From NCBI RefSeq assembly GCF_006965445.1, contig NZ_CP041356.1:496001-560000 (forward strand): 64,000 bases of DNA. Reading direction: 5' to 3'. Positions within the stretch are counted from its first letter, which is position 1. Every line of letters begins with the position of its first letter. Made by a program: the position numbers and the translations under genes. The notes under the pieces are model-generated. The model saw only the letters and a program-made list of their open reading frames with translations. It ran no database searches and had not been told where the DNA came from. This DNA is from Lactococcus protaetiae. Its GTDB lineage: Bacteria > Bacillota > Bacilli > Lactobacillales > Streptococcaceae. Below are positions 54,421-63,301 of this stretch, piece after piece.

Positions 54421-54644
54421 TTATCAAATCATTCTTTGAAAAGGTTGAGCAATTAATTTGTTGAAACTACTGGCTCGTATGATAATTGCGTTTTGCTTAG
54501 TTCTCAATATAAGAGAAGTGAAAGCTTATATTTTAAGCACATGGGATAGTGGGACAGCAGTGCTTGGTTTGATAAAAATTGAATCCAACCTCTTTAGTGG
54601 AGATATTATATCATTACAGTTGGATTTGTCTCTCGGAGGGATGT
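54421..54644. other. Long leader before the permease gene
   Basis: About 220 bp between the repeat-borne promoter and the permease ATG. A 66-codon frame starting at 54458 overlaps the gene but has no ribosome site. A fragment GTGCTTGGTTTGATAAAAATTG at about 54560-54581 looks like a decayed R2-type end. Confidence 0.35.
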
Positions 54645-55931
54645 ATGAAGGAAACTAAATTACTTTCACCTACTGCCATTTTTTTACTCGGAATTAATTC
54701 TATTATTGGTTCGGGTATTTTCTTGCTTGCTGGGAAGATTTATCAAGATGCTGGGACACTTAGTTTACTTGCGATATTATTTGCTGGTTTATCTATCTTT
54801 GTGATTGCCTTTTCTTATGCAAACATGAGTAAAATTTATCCTGAAAATGGTGGTGCTTTTGTCTATGCAAAGGAAACTTTTGGACGTTTTCCAGGTTTCG
54901 TGATAGGGAGTATTACTTGGCTTTTGGGTGTGGTCACATTGGCAACTGAAGTATCAGCTCTACTTACGGCGTTAAAGATGATTTTTCCAAATCTTGCAAC
55001 ACGGCCCATAGGACTTTTGGTTATTTTATTGTTAGGGGTTATTTCGTATTTTGGAACATCAATTATTGCGGGTTTGGATAATATTACCTCTTTTGTCAAA
55101 CTTTTGATTGTTGTGGTTTTTGTTGGAACTTGTGTTTGGTTGGTGCGTGGTGAGAATTTTACTACGTTGTCAGTACTGACAGAAAGTTCGTCAGCAGGTC
55201 ATCACGCTGTCAGTGGTTTTTTATCAGCTTATGGAACAATTTTCTTCTTTTTCACTGGTTTTTCATTTTTACCAGTCAATGCTGAGAAGATGAAAAATCC
55301 GGCTAAGAATTTGCCTAAAATGATGGCTATTGTGATGCTGACGTGTATTACAGTGTATCTGGTGATTCAGACGATAACAATTGGTAGTCTTGGAGCGAAT
55401 CTTCCTGCAACGATTGTACCAGCTGCAACAGCTTTTAGTAAAGTGGTTGGTGGTATTGGAATTCCTTTGTTTGTTATTGCAATATGTATTTCTATCTTTG
55501 GAGTAATCGTGGCGACAACGTTTAATACTCCAACAATTCTTGCTAGTTTAGCTGAGTCGCATGAAGACGTACCGATGATTGTGGCTAAGACGAATCATTT
55601 TGGAACAGCAACTTGGGCAATTTTCTTAACTACATTGGGTGCAATGGGACTTTTTCTCAGTGGAAATTATGTCTTTCTTAGTGGACTAACTGTTTTTATG
55701 AGTTTTGTTCAGTATTTATCAACTGGTCTTGCAAATATTAAGAAAAAATTTATTTGGATAGGTGTGGGTACAGTGATTTTTTCATTGGTTCTGTTGACAA
55801 GTTTCACGCTTAATGTTCTTTTATTTGGTGTGAGCATTCTCCTATTACTTATTGTGATTTATTTCATTGTTAAACTGGACGATGAGGAAAGGGAAAAATG
55901 GTTGCAGGAAAGAGGGAAAAATCATGGTTAG
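54645..55931 (+). CDS. APC-family amino acid permease
   Basis: About 12 membrane helices in 428 residues. Helix 1 has the unwound GINSIIGSGIFLLAG motif that binds the amino-acid backbone, and NGGAFVYAKETFG is the usual helix 2-3 loop. The substrate is unknown. I start at 54645 (MKETKLLSP), 5 bp after GGAGGG; the 22-codon longer frame runs through repeat-derived leader. A palindrome copy (55168-55182) encodes LSVLT in a loop. The stop overlaps the next gene by 8 bp. Confidence 0.9.
   Translation: MKETKLLSPTAIFLLGINSIIGSGIFLLAGKIYQDAGTLSLLAILFAGLSIFVIAFSYANMSKIYPENGGAFVYAKETFGRFPGFVIGSITWLLGVVTLATEVSALLTALKMIFPNLATRPIGLLVILLLGVISYFGTSIIAGLDNITSFVKLLIVVVFVGTCVWLVRGENFTTLSVLTESSSAGHHAVSGFLSAYGTIFFFFTGFSFLPVNAEKMKNPAKNLPKMMAIVMLTCITVYLVIQTITIGSLGANLPATIVPAATAFSKVVGGIGIPLFVIAICISIFGVIVATTFNTPTILASLAESHEDVPMIVAKTNHFGTATWAIFLTTLGAMGLFLSGNYVFLSGLTVFMSFVQYLSTGLANIKKKFIWIGVGTVIFSLVLLTSFTLNVLLFGVSILLLLIVIYFIVKLDDEEREKWLQERGKNHG
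55168..55182. repeat. Interspersed palindrome, 15 of 16 bp
   Basis: Inside the permease gene, read as L-S-V-L-T, in a predicted loop between helices. A CTGTCAG half-site follows 20 bp later. Confidence 0.85.
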
Positions 55932-56528
55932 TAAATCACGTCTCGGAGGCTTTGTCGATGGGATTGTCGCAGTTGTTATGACAATTATGCTGTTGGAATT
56001 TCGAATCCCAGAAAGTGGTTTGCTTATGGATTTTTTGCGCAATAATCTGGTTTATATGATTGCCTATATTTTGAGCTTTATCTATGTAACGACTTCTTGG
56101 TTTAATCAGCAGTATATGTTAACGAATGCTGAACGTGTGACACGAAGGATTTATGTGTCCACAATGTTATGGATTTTGTCGCTATCATTATTGCCTGTAC
56201 TTGCGGCTTGGACAGGTCGTACAATTGACCTATTTGACCATCTTGGGAGTACGGCTCCCAAAACGCCTGCTTTGCTGTTTATGGCAATGATTGGGTTGTG
56301 GGGCTAGCCTATGTGCAAATGAGCAAAGCTTATATTTTGGACAATCCCCCTCATGTTGCAGAAAAAATCAAAGCAATGGAAGTTTTGCACGTACTCAATC
56401 ATCCAATCTGGATTTTAGTTATTTTTTTAGCGATGGTGGCAACGTATTTTTATCCTCCTTTTGTTCTTATTTACACGGCAGGAGAGATGATTTGGTCAAT
56501 GCTACATTCAAAAAATGAGCAAAGATAG
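55924..56528 (+). pseudogene. TMEM175 (DUF1211)-like membrane protein, apparent frameshift
   Basis: Starts MVSKSRLGGFVDGIVAVVMTIMLLEF, matching the R-x4-F-[SV]-D-G motif of the first helix of TMEM175-type potassium channels. The first frame stops at 56307 after MAMIGLWG. One extra G in the GGG or GGGG stretches between 56291 and 56304 continues it as GLAYVQMSKAYILDN and on to 56528, giving 201 residues and a second set of helices, as expected for the family. GAGGG precedes the ATG, which overlaps the permease stop. Confidence 0.8.
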
Positions 56529-56620
56529 TCTGTCAGTTCAATGCGCCCGACGTAAGCATTGAATCGGCGGATGGAGGACTTATCATCGAAGTTGATAAGT
56601 CTGTCAGTATACTGACAGAC
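56525..56620. repeat. 90-bp triple-hairpin repeat, copy A
   Basis: Three stems in order: TTCAATGC/GCATTGAA, GACTTATCA/TTGATAAGTC, and CTGTCAGTATACTGACAG (56601-56618). Copy B at 57108-57200 has the same order, with changed bases in the first stem that keep pairing. Confidence 0.85.
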
Positions 56621-56769
56621 TATAAAAAGGAAGTGAGTTCACCCTACTAGGAGCTAGACGATTAGATAAAATGTGTGCATCACATTTTCCTACTCTGCCT
56701 GCGGTGACTATGCTGTTGATTCTTGCGATATTCCTAAGCAGTCGGATTCACATCTTAAAAGGAGAAAAA
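56621..56769. repeat. Mosaic fragment before the first small membrane gene
   Basis: Includes CACATTTTCCTA and CTCTGCCTGCGGTGACTATGCTGTTGATTCT words also found in R12 and at about 47320. No gene is evident; an open frame through it lacks a ribosome site. Confidence 0.5.
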
Positions 56770-57105
56770 ATGAGTAAACGTGGAGTTTTTAGATTTGTTT
56801 TGAGCATTATTTTGTTGATCATCATTTGGGCATGTGTGATTTTGAATCTTGGTTTTATTCCGTTTGTAGCAGGAGCATTTGTTTGTGCGGTTATTTTCAT
56901 GATGTCTGATTATAAATTTTCGGAGCGTAAAAAATTAATACCAACTAAAAAAATTCAAAAAATAAATGTCCTAATTTGGCCAGCGACAGTGATTTCTGTT
57001 CTCGTTGCACTATATGTAACAGACTACCTTTTAGCTCTAGCCATTGTCCTGACAATAATTTTGCCTGCTGGAATTTTCTTAAATGATAAATATCAACAGC
57101 GCTAG
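56770..57105 (+). CDS. Small membrane protein of unknown function (111 aa)
   Basis: Two N-terminal helices in hairpin (about residues 5-45), a basic cytoplasmic stretch (SERKKLIPTKKIQK), then two more hydrophobic segments (about 65-105). AAAAGGAG is 6 bp before the ATG at 56770; the upstream in-frame start at 56671 lies in repeat sequence. I recognise no family. It resembles the next two genes in size and layout, and each pair is separated by the same 90-bp repeat or a remnant. Confidence 0.75.
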   Translation: MSKRGVFRFVLSIILLIIIWACVILNLGFIPFVAGAFVCAVIFMMSDYKFSERKKLIPTKKIQKINVLIWPATVISVLVALYVTDYLLALAIVLTIILPAGIFLNDKYQQR

Positions 57106-57107
57106 AA

Positions 57108-57200
57108 TTTCTGTCAGTTCAATATGCCTAGAATAAGCATTGAACGTGTGGCTAAAAGACTTATCAATGAAGTCGATAAGTCTGTCAGTATACTGACAGA
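57108..57200. repeat. 90-bp triple-hairpin repeat, copy B
   Basis: TTCAATATGC/GCATTGAA, GACTTATCA/TCGATAAGTC and CTGTCAGTATACTGACAG (57182-57199). A related but shorter arrangement (GCTGATAAG, CTGTCAG) lies at about 61185-61250 on the other strand. Confidence 0.85.
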
Positions 57201-57214
57201 CGCGTGGGGGGAAA

Positions 57215-57556
57215 ATGCGCAGAAATTTTTATATTGTGATTTGCATTTTATATGTTTCAATGATGTTCATCAATGTTAACTTCAAATCATTTTGGTGGCT
57301 GTCATTGATGGGAGTAGCTTTGCTTGTTGTAGCGATGATTATTTTTGAGCGTAAATTTACTGATGAGGAGGCACCAAGAAAGAAAACGAAATGGCGTCAC
57401 TATTTTCTCACTTGGTTTTTGACAGTTTTGGGGCTGACTTTCTTGGTTTCGGCGGTAAGTTATTTCATTCATTTTGATTGGAATCGCTGGTTTCAACCTT
57501 TATTTTACGCGCTTATTGCAATCGGTCTAGCTTACAGCTCACGATTTGAAAAATGA
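57215..57556 (+). CDS. Small membrane protein of unknown function (113 aa)
   Basis: Four hydrophobic segments (about residues 4-20, 26-43, 65-85, 93-108) with a charged middle (ERKFTDEEAPRKKTKWRH). A GGGGGG run serves as the ribosome site 4 bp before the ATG. No family recognised. The layout of two helices, basic loop, two helices is like that of its upstream neighbour, suggesting an old duplication, but the sequences are not obviously alike. Confidence 0.75.
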   Translation: MRRNFYIVICILYVSMMFINVNFKSFWWLSLMGVALLVVAMIIFERKFTDEEAPRKKTKWRHYFLTWFLTVLGLTFLVSAVSYFIHFDWNRWFQPLFYALIAIGLAYSSRFEK

Positions 57557-57610
57557 AGCTATTGACAAAGCTGTCAGTACACTTTTTGAAAGTAGAAATT
57601 GGAAATATAT

Positions 57611-57967
57611 ATGATGACAAAAAAAGAACACACTTTTTGGTTACTAAGTAGCATTGCAATGTTTCTTGCAATACCTTTTTTCTTGCTCTCGTATAAATTT
57701 CAAGGATGGGCATTTTTATTTTTTATGATTGGTGGAGTTTTGATATTTTTTATCAAAGATAAGTCAGCACCAATTAAGCCCCTACCAAATAGATTTTGGC
57801 AAAAGCGATGGTTTTGGGCGTGTATATTTATTCCGCTTATTTTGTTAGTGGGAATATTTTGTTGGGGAAATGTTAGTAGTCCTCCTTATTTTCTAATCGT
57901 TCTCTGTCTTGAATTTCCAATTATGGGCTATTTCCAAACTAAGTATGATTGGAGAAGAAAAAATTAA
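57611..57967 (+). CDS. Small membrane protein of unknown function (118 aa)
   Basis: Four hydrophobic segments with a basic/proline-rich middle (KDKSAPIKPLPNRFWQKRW). The start at 57611 or 57614 is uncertain: only GGAAA is upstream, and TTG 57599 is an alternative. It is third in a row of small four-helix proteins and ends at a bidirectional terminator facing plsX. No family recognised. Confidence 0.7.
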   Translation: MMTKKEHTFWLLSSIAMFLAIPFFLLSYKFQGWAFLFFMIGGVLIFFIKDKSAPIKPLPNRFWQKRWFWACIFIPLILLVGIFCWGNVSSPPYFLIVLCLEFPIMGYFQTKYDWRRKN

Positions 57968-57987
57968 AAAGCCAATGTTGGCTTTTT
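57966..57987. terminator. Bidirectional terminator
   Basis: AAAAAGCCAA/TTGGCTTTTT with a 2-nt loop. It ends the small membrane gene on the plus strand and plsX on the minus strand. Confidence 0.9.
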
Positions 57988-58980
57988 AATTTTCCATATT
58001 TTCAAAGTGTTTAACGAGTTTACCAGTCACATCTGTTTCTAACATTTTGTGAATTTGTCCTAGCGCAGATAATATAGCGAATTCACTTGAGTTGCCATGT
58101 GCTTTGATAACAGGCGCTTTTAAGCCAACAAAAGCTGCACCTCCAGCAGCATCTGTGCTCATCATGTCTTTGAGTCCAGAGAGTGGTTTTTTAATTAATG
58201 CACCACCGATTTTTGTTGTGAAACTTCCTTCCATAATCGCTGCCTTGATTTGTTTCATAAGAACGCTTGCTGTACCTTCAATTGCTTTAAGTACAGCGTT
58301 TCCCGTGAAACCATCAGCTACAACGACATCGGCACCTCCAGTGAGAATATCACGTGATTCAATATTTCCGATAAAATTGATTTCAGGCATATTAGATAAG
58401 AGTTCATGCGCTTCTTTGACGCTTGGTGAGCCCTTTGACTCCTCTGTACCGTTGGAAAGTAAGGCTACTTTTGGTTTTGTTATTCCTCGGACATTTTCAG
58501 CGTAGTAAGAACCTAAAATTGCGAAATCAACCAAATGTTGCGCTGTATTTTCAGTATTGGCACCGAGGTCAAGCATCTCAAAGCCACGTCCGTCACTTGT
58601 TGGCAAGGTAGACATAAGTGCAGGACGTGAAACTTGCTTAATCCTTTTGACCAAAAGCAAGCCTGCAGTCAAAAGTGCGCCGGTCGATCCAGCAGATAAA
58701 ACAGCATCAGCCTCTCCTTTTTTTACTGCTGTCACTGCCAGGACAAGGGAACTATTTTTTTTAGACTTAATTGCGGTTACTGGATCATCGTGAAAATCAA
58801 TGATTTCAGTAGTTTCTATGATTTCTATATTTGTTTCATCATCTAAAAATTGACGAATTTTTTCTCCATTACCATAAAGCTGAAAAGTTACGTCGGAAAA
58901 TTCTTTTTTAGCAAGATTAACACCTTTTACGATATTTTCAGGAGCGAAATCTCCTCCATCGCATCGATTGCAATTTTCAT
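57986..58980 (-). pseudogene. plsX: Phosphate acyltransferase PlsX, apparent one-base frameshift at the N-terminus
   Basis: Makes acyl-phosphate from acyl-ACP, the first step of phospholipid synthesis in Firmicutes, and is normally required. The natural start is 58980 (GGAGAAGA upstream), reading MKIAIDAM. As written the frame then fails; one extra G in the GATGGAGGAG stretch (58953-58959) restores [13 protein letters not shown], the invariant PlsX start. The remainder is intact to 57986 (331 residues). A longer frame reading [10 protein letters not shown] from 59044 is produced by the upstream leader and is not the real N-terminus. Unusually, neither recO nor acpP is adjacent. Confidence 0.9.
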
Positions 58981-58989
58981 ATTCTTCTC

Positions 58990-59275
58990 CAAATTTATTA
59001 ATTAAGGTTGTGTAGAAACCCGTCTTGCTTTTGATGGCGGACATAAGGCACGACCTCTAGATGTAATCCAAGGGGTCTGTGCGCAGCTAGAGCGACAGCA
59101 GTCCGCTTAACATCTTCAATATGAGGTCACACTTTGTTCTCCATTTGCTCAAAGCGGGGGCATAAATGCCGAGTGTTTGATCGTGTGGGACACACTGTCA
59201 AAGTCGCGGATGAAGCAAGTGTAGTTTGACAAAAAAGCAGAGTTTCGGAACACATCTATTATTAAAATTATAGCA
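58990..59275 (-). repeat. Mosaic/T-box-like leader before plsX
   Basis: On the minus strand it opens ATAGATGTGTTCCGAAACTCTG and contains TTTTTTGTCAAACTACACTT. Later come GTGTGACCTCATAT, GTTAAGCGGACTGCTG, CTAGAGG and CAAAAGCAAGACGGG, ending CACAACCTTAATTAA. The same words in the same order make up the 5' part of the trpS T-box leader (46055-45840), but no GGTGGNACCGCG core or terminator follows here. A TATAAT box lies just upstream (about 59264-59269). Confidence 0.7.
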
Positions 59276-59304
59276 AAAAAAGTGGTTTAATGACCACTTT
59301 CGTT

Positions 59305-60117
59305 TTATTTTTCAGAAATAATACGCTCAATCTCAGTAAAAACAGCATCTTCATCATTGCTTCCAATGATGTTGTCAGCAAGAGTAAGTATTTCCTTAGT
59401 TGCATTGCTTACAGCGTACGAAGTTCCAGCATATTCCAGCATTTCGTAGTCATTCATTTGGTCGCCAAAAGCAGCGAGATTATCTGCTGTCCATCCAAAA
59501 TGTTTGACTAAAGCGTTGAGCCCAGAAGCTTTGCTGATTCCATCTGGAATGATATCAATACTTGTAAAACCTGTTGTTGTTGCACGGACGTAAGGAAGCT
59601 CTTCAGTGATAAAACTTTCACATTCACGTGTTTTATCCTCAGGAAAATTCGTGGTAATTTTGAGAAGAGTATCATCGATCTCATCAAGAGAGTTCACAAT
59701 CTGGCAATTAGCATAATAAAGTTGAGCCTTATCAAAGAACCAGTCGGATACACCTTTGATAGAATAGGCACCTTTAAGCCCAGAAATCAGAAAATCACTG
59801 TCAGGCGAAAAGGGCATTCTGCGTAACAAATCTATGATTGAATCAATTTGTGAGGTGGAAAATGTCTGTGCGGAAATCATTTTATTTTTATAGCTGACTA
59901 CGCCGCCATTTTCAGCAACAAATGCCATTTTATCTGTAAAACCGTCAAAGAGTTCCTCTAAAGCTAAAAGTTGTCGTCCTGAAGAAGCGCAGAAAATCCA
60001 ACCTAATTGGTCAAATTGTTCAAGTACAGTCGCTAGTTTATCACGATTATAAGCGCGATCAGAGCGCAAAAAAGTTCCATCCATATCTGTTGCAAAAAGT
60101 TTTAATTCTTTCGTCAT
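59305..60117 (-). CDS. Cof-type HAD-superfamily phosphatase
   Basis: A cytoplasmic sugar-phosphate or phospholipid-precursor phosphatase of the HAD IIB class. Motif I FATDMDGTFLR (residues 8-18) has the nucleophilic Asp, SSGRQ is motif II, a C2B cap domain occupies about 85-190, and AFGDQMNDYEML carries the motif IV aspartates. The 270 residues are typical. The substrate cannot be named. An AAAGGA site precedes the ATG. Confidence 0.92.
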   Translation of the reverse strand: MTKELKLFATDMDGTFLRSDRAYNRDKLATVLEQFDQLGWIFCASSGRQLLALEELFDGFTDKMAFVAENGGVVSYKNKMISAQTFSTSQIDSIIDLLRRMPFSPDSDFLISGLKGAYSIKGVSDWFFDKAQLYYANCQIVNSLDEIDDTLLKITTNFPEDKTRECESFITEELPYVRATTTGFTSIDIIPDGISKASGLNALVKHFGWTADNLAAFGDQMNDYEMLEYAGTSYAVSNATKEILTLADNIIGSNDEDAVFTEIERIISEK

Positions 60118-60169
60118 TTGTTCTGTTAGTCCTTTAAATTCATTACAGGTTATTATTATAATTTTAACT

Positions 60170-60602
60170 TAGCACGCATTAAGCTCTGCTTTCGTTCTAC
60201 TGCCCTAGGGTCTTAGCGCTTTAGCGATTGCGATTTGAGCTTGTCGCTTTAGCAACTTAGCGAAATCGACAGCGGAGCAAAGCGAGATAGACTTCAGGGA
60301 CAGGACCACTTCGCCTTGCGACTTTAGTCGCTTAGAGCGAATGGATAACGAAGCTTTGCTACGGTGTGACCTCATATCTTTGATGTTAAGCAGACTGTTG
60401 CAGCTTTAGCTGCGTACAGGTCGCTTAGTTGTTACACCTAGAGATTGTGCCCTAACATTGGTGGGGAAAAAGAATCCCCACCAATGAAGTAATCACTTTA
60501 ATTCAAGATAAAATTTATCGAAATAAGTGCGTGCTAACACCCCTACCTCTTAGGTAGGGGATGAAGCAGCACTAACTTTGAATTTAGTCTTGACTTCATT
60601 TA
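60170..60602. repeat. Mosaic stem-loop repeat R9 (compound)
   Basis: A gene-free stretch of about 500 bp. It opens TTAGCACGCATTAAGCTCTGCTTTCGTTCTACT (R1-type core reversed) and contains GCTTTAGCAA-type short palindromes. The GCGAATGGATAACG to TTAAGCAGACTGTTG-GCAGCTTTAGCTGC-GTACAGGTCGC module matches R8 and the T-box leader. Then come CATTGGTGGGGA/TCCCCACCAATG and GAAGTAATCACTTTAATTC. It closes with an inverted R2-type 3' end: AAGTGCGTGCTA, hairpin CCCCTACCTCTTAGGTAGGGG, GCAGCACTAACTTTGAATTTAGTCTTGACTTC. Two unit types are fused here. Confidence 0.88.
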
Positions 60603-60619
60603 GCTATGAAATCATCAAT

Positions 60620-61153
60620 TTAATTTTCTACAAATGAAGTTTCACCATTAAATCTAATATAATCAAAAATGTGTTTTGCATAGTGAAAAGGAATAAATTT
60701 TCCCTCATCAATCAATGCATTTAATTCGTCTTCGGATACCCATCGCATAGCAGAAACTTCTGATTTTTGAAGTTTTAAATCTTTGAGCGGTATATCTTTT
60801 TGAATGATAAAAACTTCACTCCAACCCTCATAGAACTGGATTGTTAGACGACTTGGTACATTTGAAAAGTTATAGAAAATTCCTGTTTCTTCCAGAAGTT
60901 CTCGAGTAGCAGCTTCGTGGAAAAGTTCCCCATCCTGTACTCCACCGCTAGCCGTAAAATCCCAGAAGTGAGGAAAACTTGACTTTGTCACTTGGCGTTG
61001 TTGAATAAGCACTTTATCACCAGTTTGACTAAAAATAATAACACGAACAACAAAGCGAAATTGACCGTTCTCTAGAGGAATTCCGCGTGTTCCGATTTTT
61101 CCTGTCTTTAGTTTTTGTGCATTATAAATATCAAAATTTTCCGTAATAACCAC
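60620..61153 (-). CDS. Nudix hydrolase (IPP-isomerase-like subgroup)
   Basis: The Nudix box GGVQDGELFHEAATRELLEETGI (split here for length: G-x5-E-x7-REx2EExGI) is complete, preceded by RQVTKSSFPHFWDFTAS, as in the YfcD/IPP-isomerase-like Nudix group. I place the start at GTG 61153 because FDIYNAQKLKTGKIGTRG is the usual beginning. The frame stays open to 61303, but that part is translated CTGTCAG repeat with no ATG and no ribosome site. The start is therefore uncertain, and the original may have been lost to the repeat. Confidence 0.8.
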   Translation of the reverse strand: MVITENFDIYNAQKLKTGKIGTRGIPLENGQFRFVVRVIIFSQTGDKVLIQQRQVTKSSFPHFWDFTASGGVQDGELFHEAATRELLEETGIFYNFSNVPSRLTIQFYEGWSEVFIIQKDIPLKDLKLQKSEVSAMRWVSEDELNALIDEGKFIPFHYAKHIFDYIRFNGETSFVEN

Positions 61154-61267
61154 ACTTTCGGTAAGGAAATGATTGCTGACAGTTCTGTCAGCTTTGAATC
61201 GGCAGATAAAAAATTTGTCAGCAAAGCTGATAAGTCTGTCAGTAACATTTTTGTCAGTAAAATAAAT

Positions 61268-61297
61268 TCTGTCAGTAATTTTTATTACTGACAGAGT
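61268..61297. terminator. Palindrome-based terminator after the ABC-F gene
   Basis: CTGTCAGTAAT/ATTACTGACAG around TTTT, followed on the minus strand by AATTTATTTT. Made from the interspersed half-site. Confidence 0.6.
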
Positions 61298-61309
61298 TAT
61301 CAAATCAAA

Positions 61310-62946
61310 TTAATCAGCCCAAAGTGTTTTAACTTTTGCTTGCACTTCATCATTAGAAAGATAATCATCATAAGTTTCACCGATGCGGTCAATCACACCA
61401 GATTTGCTGAGGACAACGATATGATTTGCAATCGTGTTGATAAATTCATGGTCATGTGAGGCAAAAAGAATACTGCCTTTGAAGGCTTTCAGACCATCAT
61501 TGAGTGCAGAAATAGACTCCAAATCCAAGTGATTAGTTGGGTCATCAAGTACCAGCACATTAGCACGTTGAAGCATCATTTTTGAAAGCATGACACGGAC
61601 TTTTTCTCCACCTGAGAGGACATTGACTGATTTTAAAGATTCCTCACCTTTGAAAAGCATCCGTCCAAGGAAACCGCGCAGATAAGTATTGTCGTCTTCT
61701 TCCTTAGTTAAAACGAACTGGCGGAGCCAATCCAAGATACTGTCAGTAGAAGCAAAGTCTTTCGTATTATCTTTGGGCAAATATGAGCGAGAAGTTGTTA
61801 CGCCCATTTAATCTCACCGTTAACCGTCCAGTTATCCTCAATGTCGCCCATCAAAGCACGAATCAATGTTGTTTGTTGGATATCATTTTGTCCGATAAAG
61901 ACGGTCTTATCACCAGGGGCCAAGATAAATGAAATATTTTCCAAAATGATTTCACCATCAATAGCAACTGAAAGGTTATCCACACGTAAAAGGTCATTTC
62001 CGATTTCACGTTCTTGTTCAAAGCCGACAAATGGGTATTTGCGTGAAGAAGGAACAAATTCTTCAACTTCGATTTTATCCAGCATTTTCTTACGTGAAGT
62101 TGCTTGTTTGGATTTGGAAGCATTGGCAGAGAACCGTGCGATAAATTCTTTGAGCTCAGCGATTTTTTCCTCTGCTTTGCGGTTGGCGTCACCTTGCAGG
62201 CGCAAAGCTAATTCAGATGACTCTTTCCAAAAATCATAATTCCCTGGGTAAAGTTTGATTTTACTATAGTCAAGGTCAGCCATATAAGTACAAACATTGT
62301 TCAAAAAATGGCGGTCATGAGAAACGACGATAACGGTATTTTCAAAGTTAATCAAAAATTCTTCTAACCAAGCGATGGCTTGAATGTCGAGTCCATTAGT
62401 TGGTTCGTCCAGTAGCAAAACGTCTGGTTTACCAAATAAAGCCTTAGCCAGCAAGACTTTGACGTGTTCGCCAGAAGTCAAGTTTGCCATAATGTCCATG
62501 TGTTGCTCAGTCTTAATGCCCAAGTTTTGTAGCAGTTTTGCAGCCTCGGATTCTGCTTCGTAGCCACCCATTTCGCCAAACTCTGCCTCGAGTTCAGCTG
62601 CGCGCATGAAATCATCATCCGTTGCATCAGGATTCATGTAGATAGCATTTTTTTCTTGATTGATGGCAAAGAGTTTTTCATTTCCCATCATCACAACATC
62701 AAGTGGCGTCTGGTCTTCATAGTCGTAATGGTTTTGTCGTAGTACGGACATCCGTTCATTTGGACCCATTGAGATATGACCCGTTGTCGGTTGGATTTCA
62801 CCATCTAAGATTTTCAAAAATGTTGATTTTCCTGCACCATTTGCACCAATCAAACCATAGCAGTTGCCAGGTGTAAACTTAATATTAACTTCATCAAAGA
62901 GTTTACGGTCAGAAAATTGTAGTGAGATATCAGATACTGTAAGCAT
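61310..62946 (-). pseudogene. ABC-F family ATPase (YbiT-like), apparent one-base frameshift
   Basis: A soluble twin-ATPase that acts on the ribosome. Domain 1: GLIGANGAGKSTFL, then LTSGEHVKVLLAKAL and VLLLDEPTNGLDI. After the linker comes domain 2: FIGQNDIQQTTLIRAL (a Walker A lacking the usual lysine), LSGGEKVRVMLSKMML and LVLDDPTNHLDLESI. The frame breaks at IKW: one extra C in CCC at 61803-61805 (plus strand) changes TGGGCGTAA to IKWGVTTSRSYLPKDN and rejoins the two halves into 545 residues. The restored join is typical of this subfamily. Confidence 0.9.
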
Positions 62947-63260
62947 TAGTTTTCCTTTTGTTTAAATATAAGCTCATCTTTACTTATACTGTCCAAGCTT
63001 CCAAACGGAATATTTAGTAGCCAAACTAGTATCACAAAGAGCATTCTAACCCTATTCTATCATAAATGCTAGACTTTATAAAGCTTATTTTTCTTTGTCA
63101 GTAATGATAAATACGCTGTCAGTAAATAATTTTTTCTGTCAGTACTGACAGAATGATTTTTAAATTTTTAGTTTCAGTTTAGTGTGAGTTTAGTGAGAAT
63201 TAAGTGAGTACCATTATAATATATTTATTCCAATTAAAATTTTTCATAAAGTTTACTCCT
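62947..63260. other. Gene-free stretch before the ABC-F gene
   Basis: AT-rich with a complete palindrome at 63136-63151 plus three TGTCAG/CTGTCAG half-sites within 60 bp. No gene or clear promoter is visible. Confidence 0.5.
63136..63151. repeat. Complete 16-bp palindrome CTGTCAGTACTGACAG
   Basis: Intergenic copy between the ABC-F and SDR genes, with no adjoining T-run. Confidence 0.9.
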
Positions 63261-63301
63261 AAATTAAAAAGACACGGCTGGTTACCGTGTCTTTTTAATT
63301 T
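63261..63301. terminator. Terminator after the SDR gene
   Basis: AAAAAGACACGG/CCGTGTCTTTTT around a 7-nt loop; symmetric, so it can act from either strand. Confidence 0.88.

Noticed and set aside
58981-59044. PlsX N-terminus [10 protein letters not shown]
   Set aside because: It is translated leader sequence in the wrong frame. The conserved [12 protein letters not shown] begins at 58980 once one G is restored.
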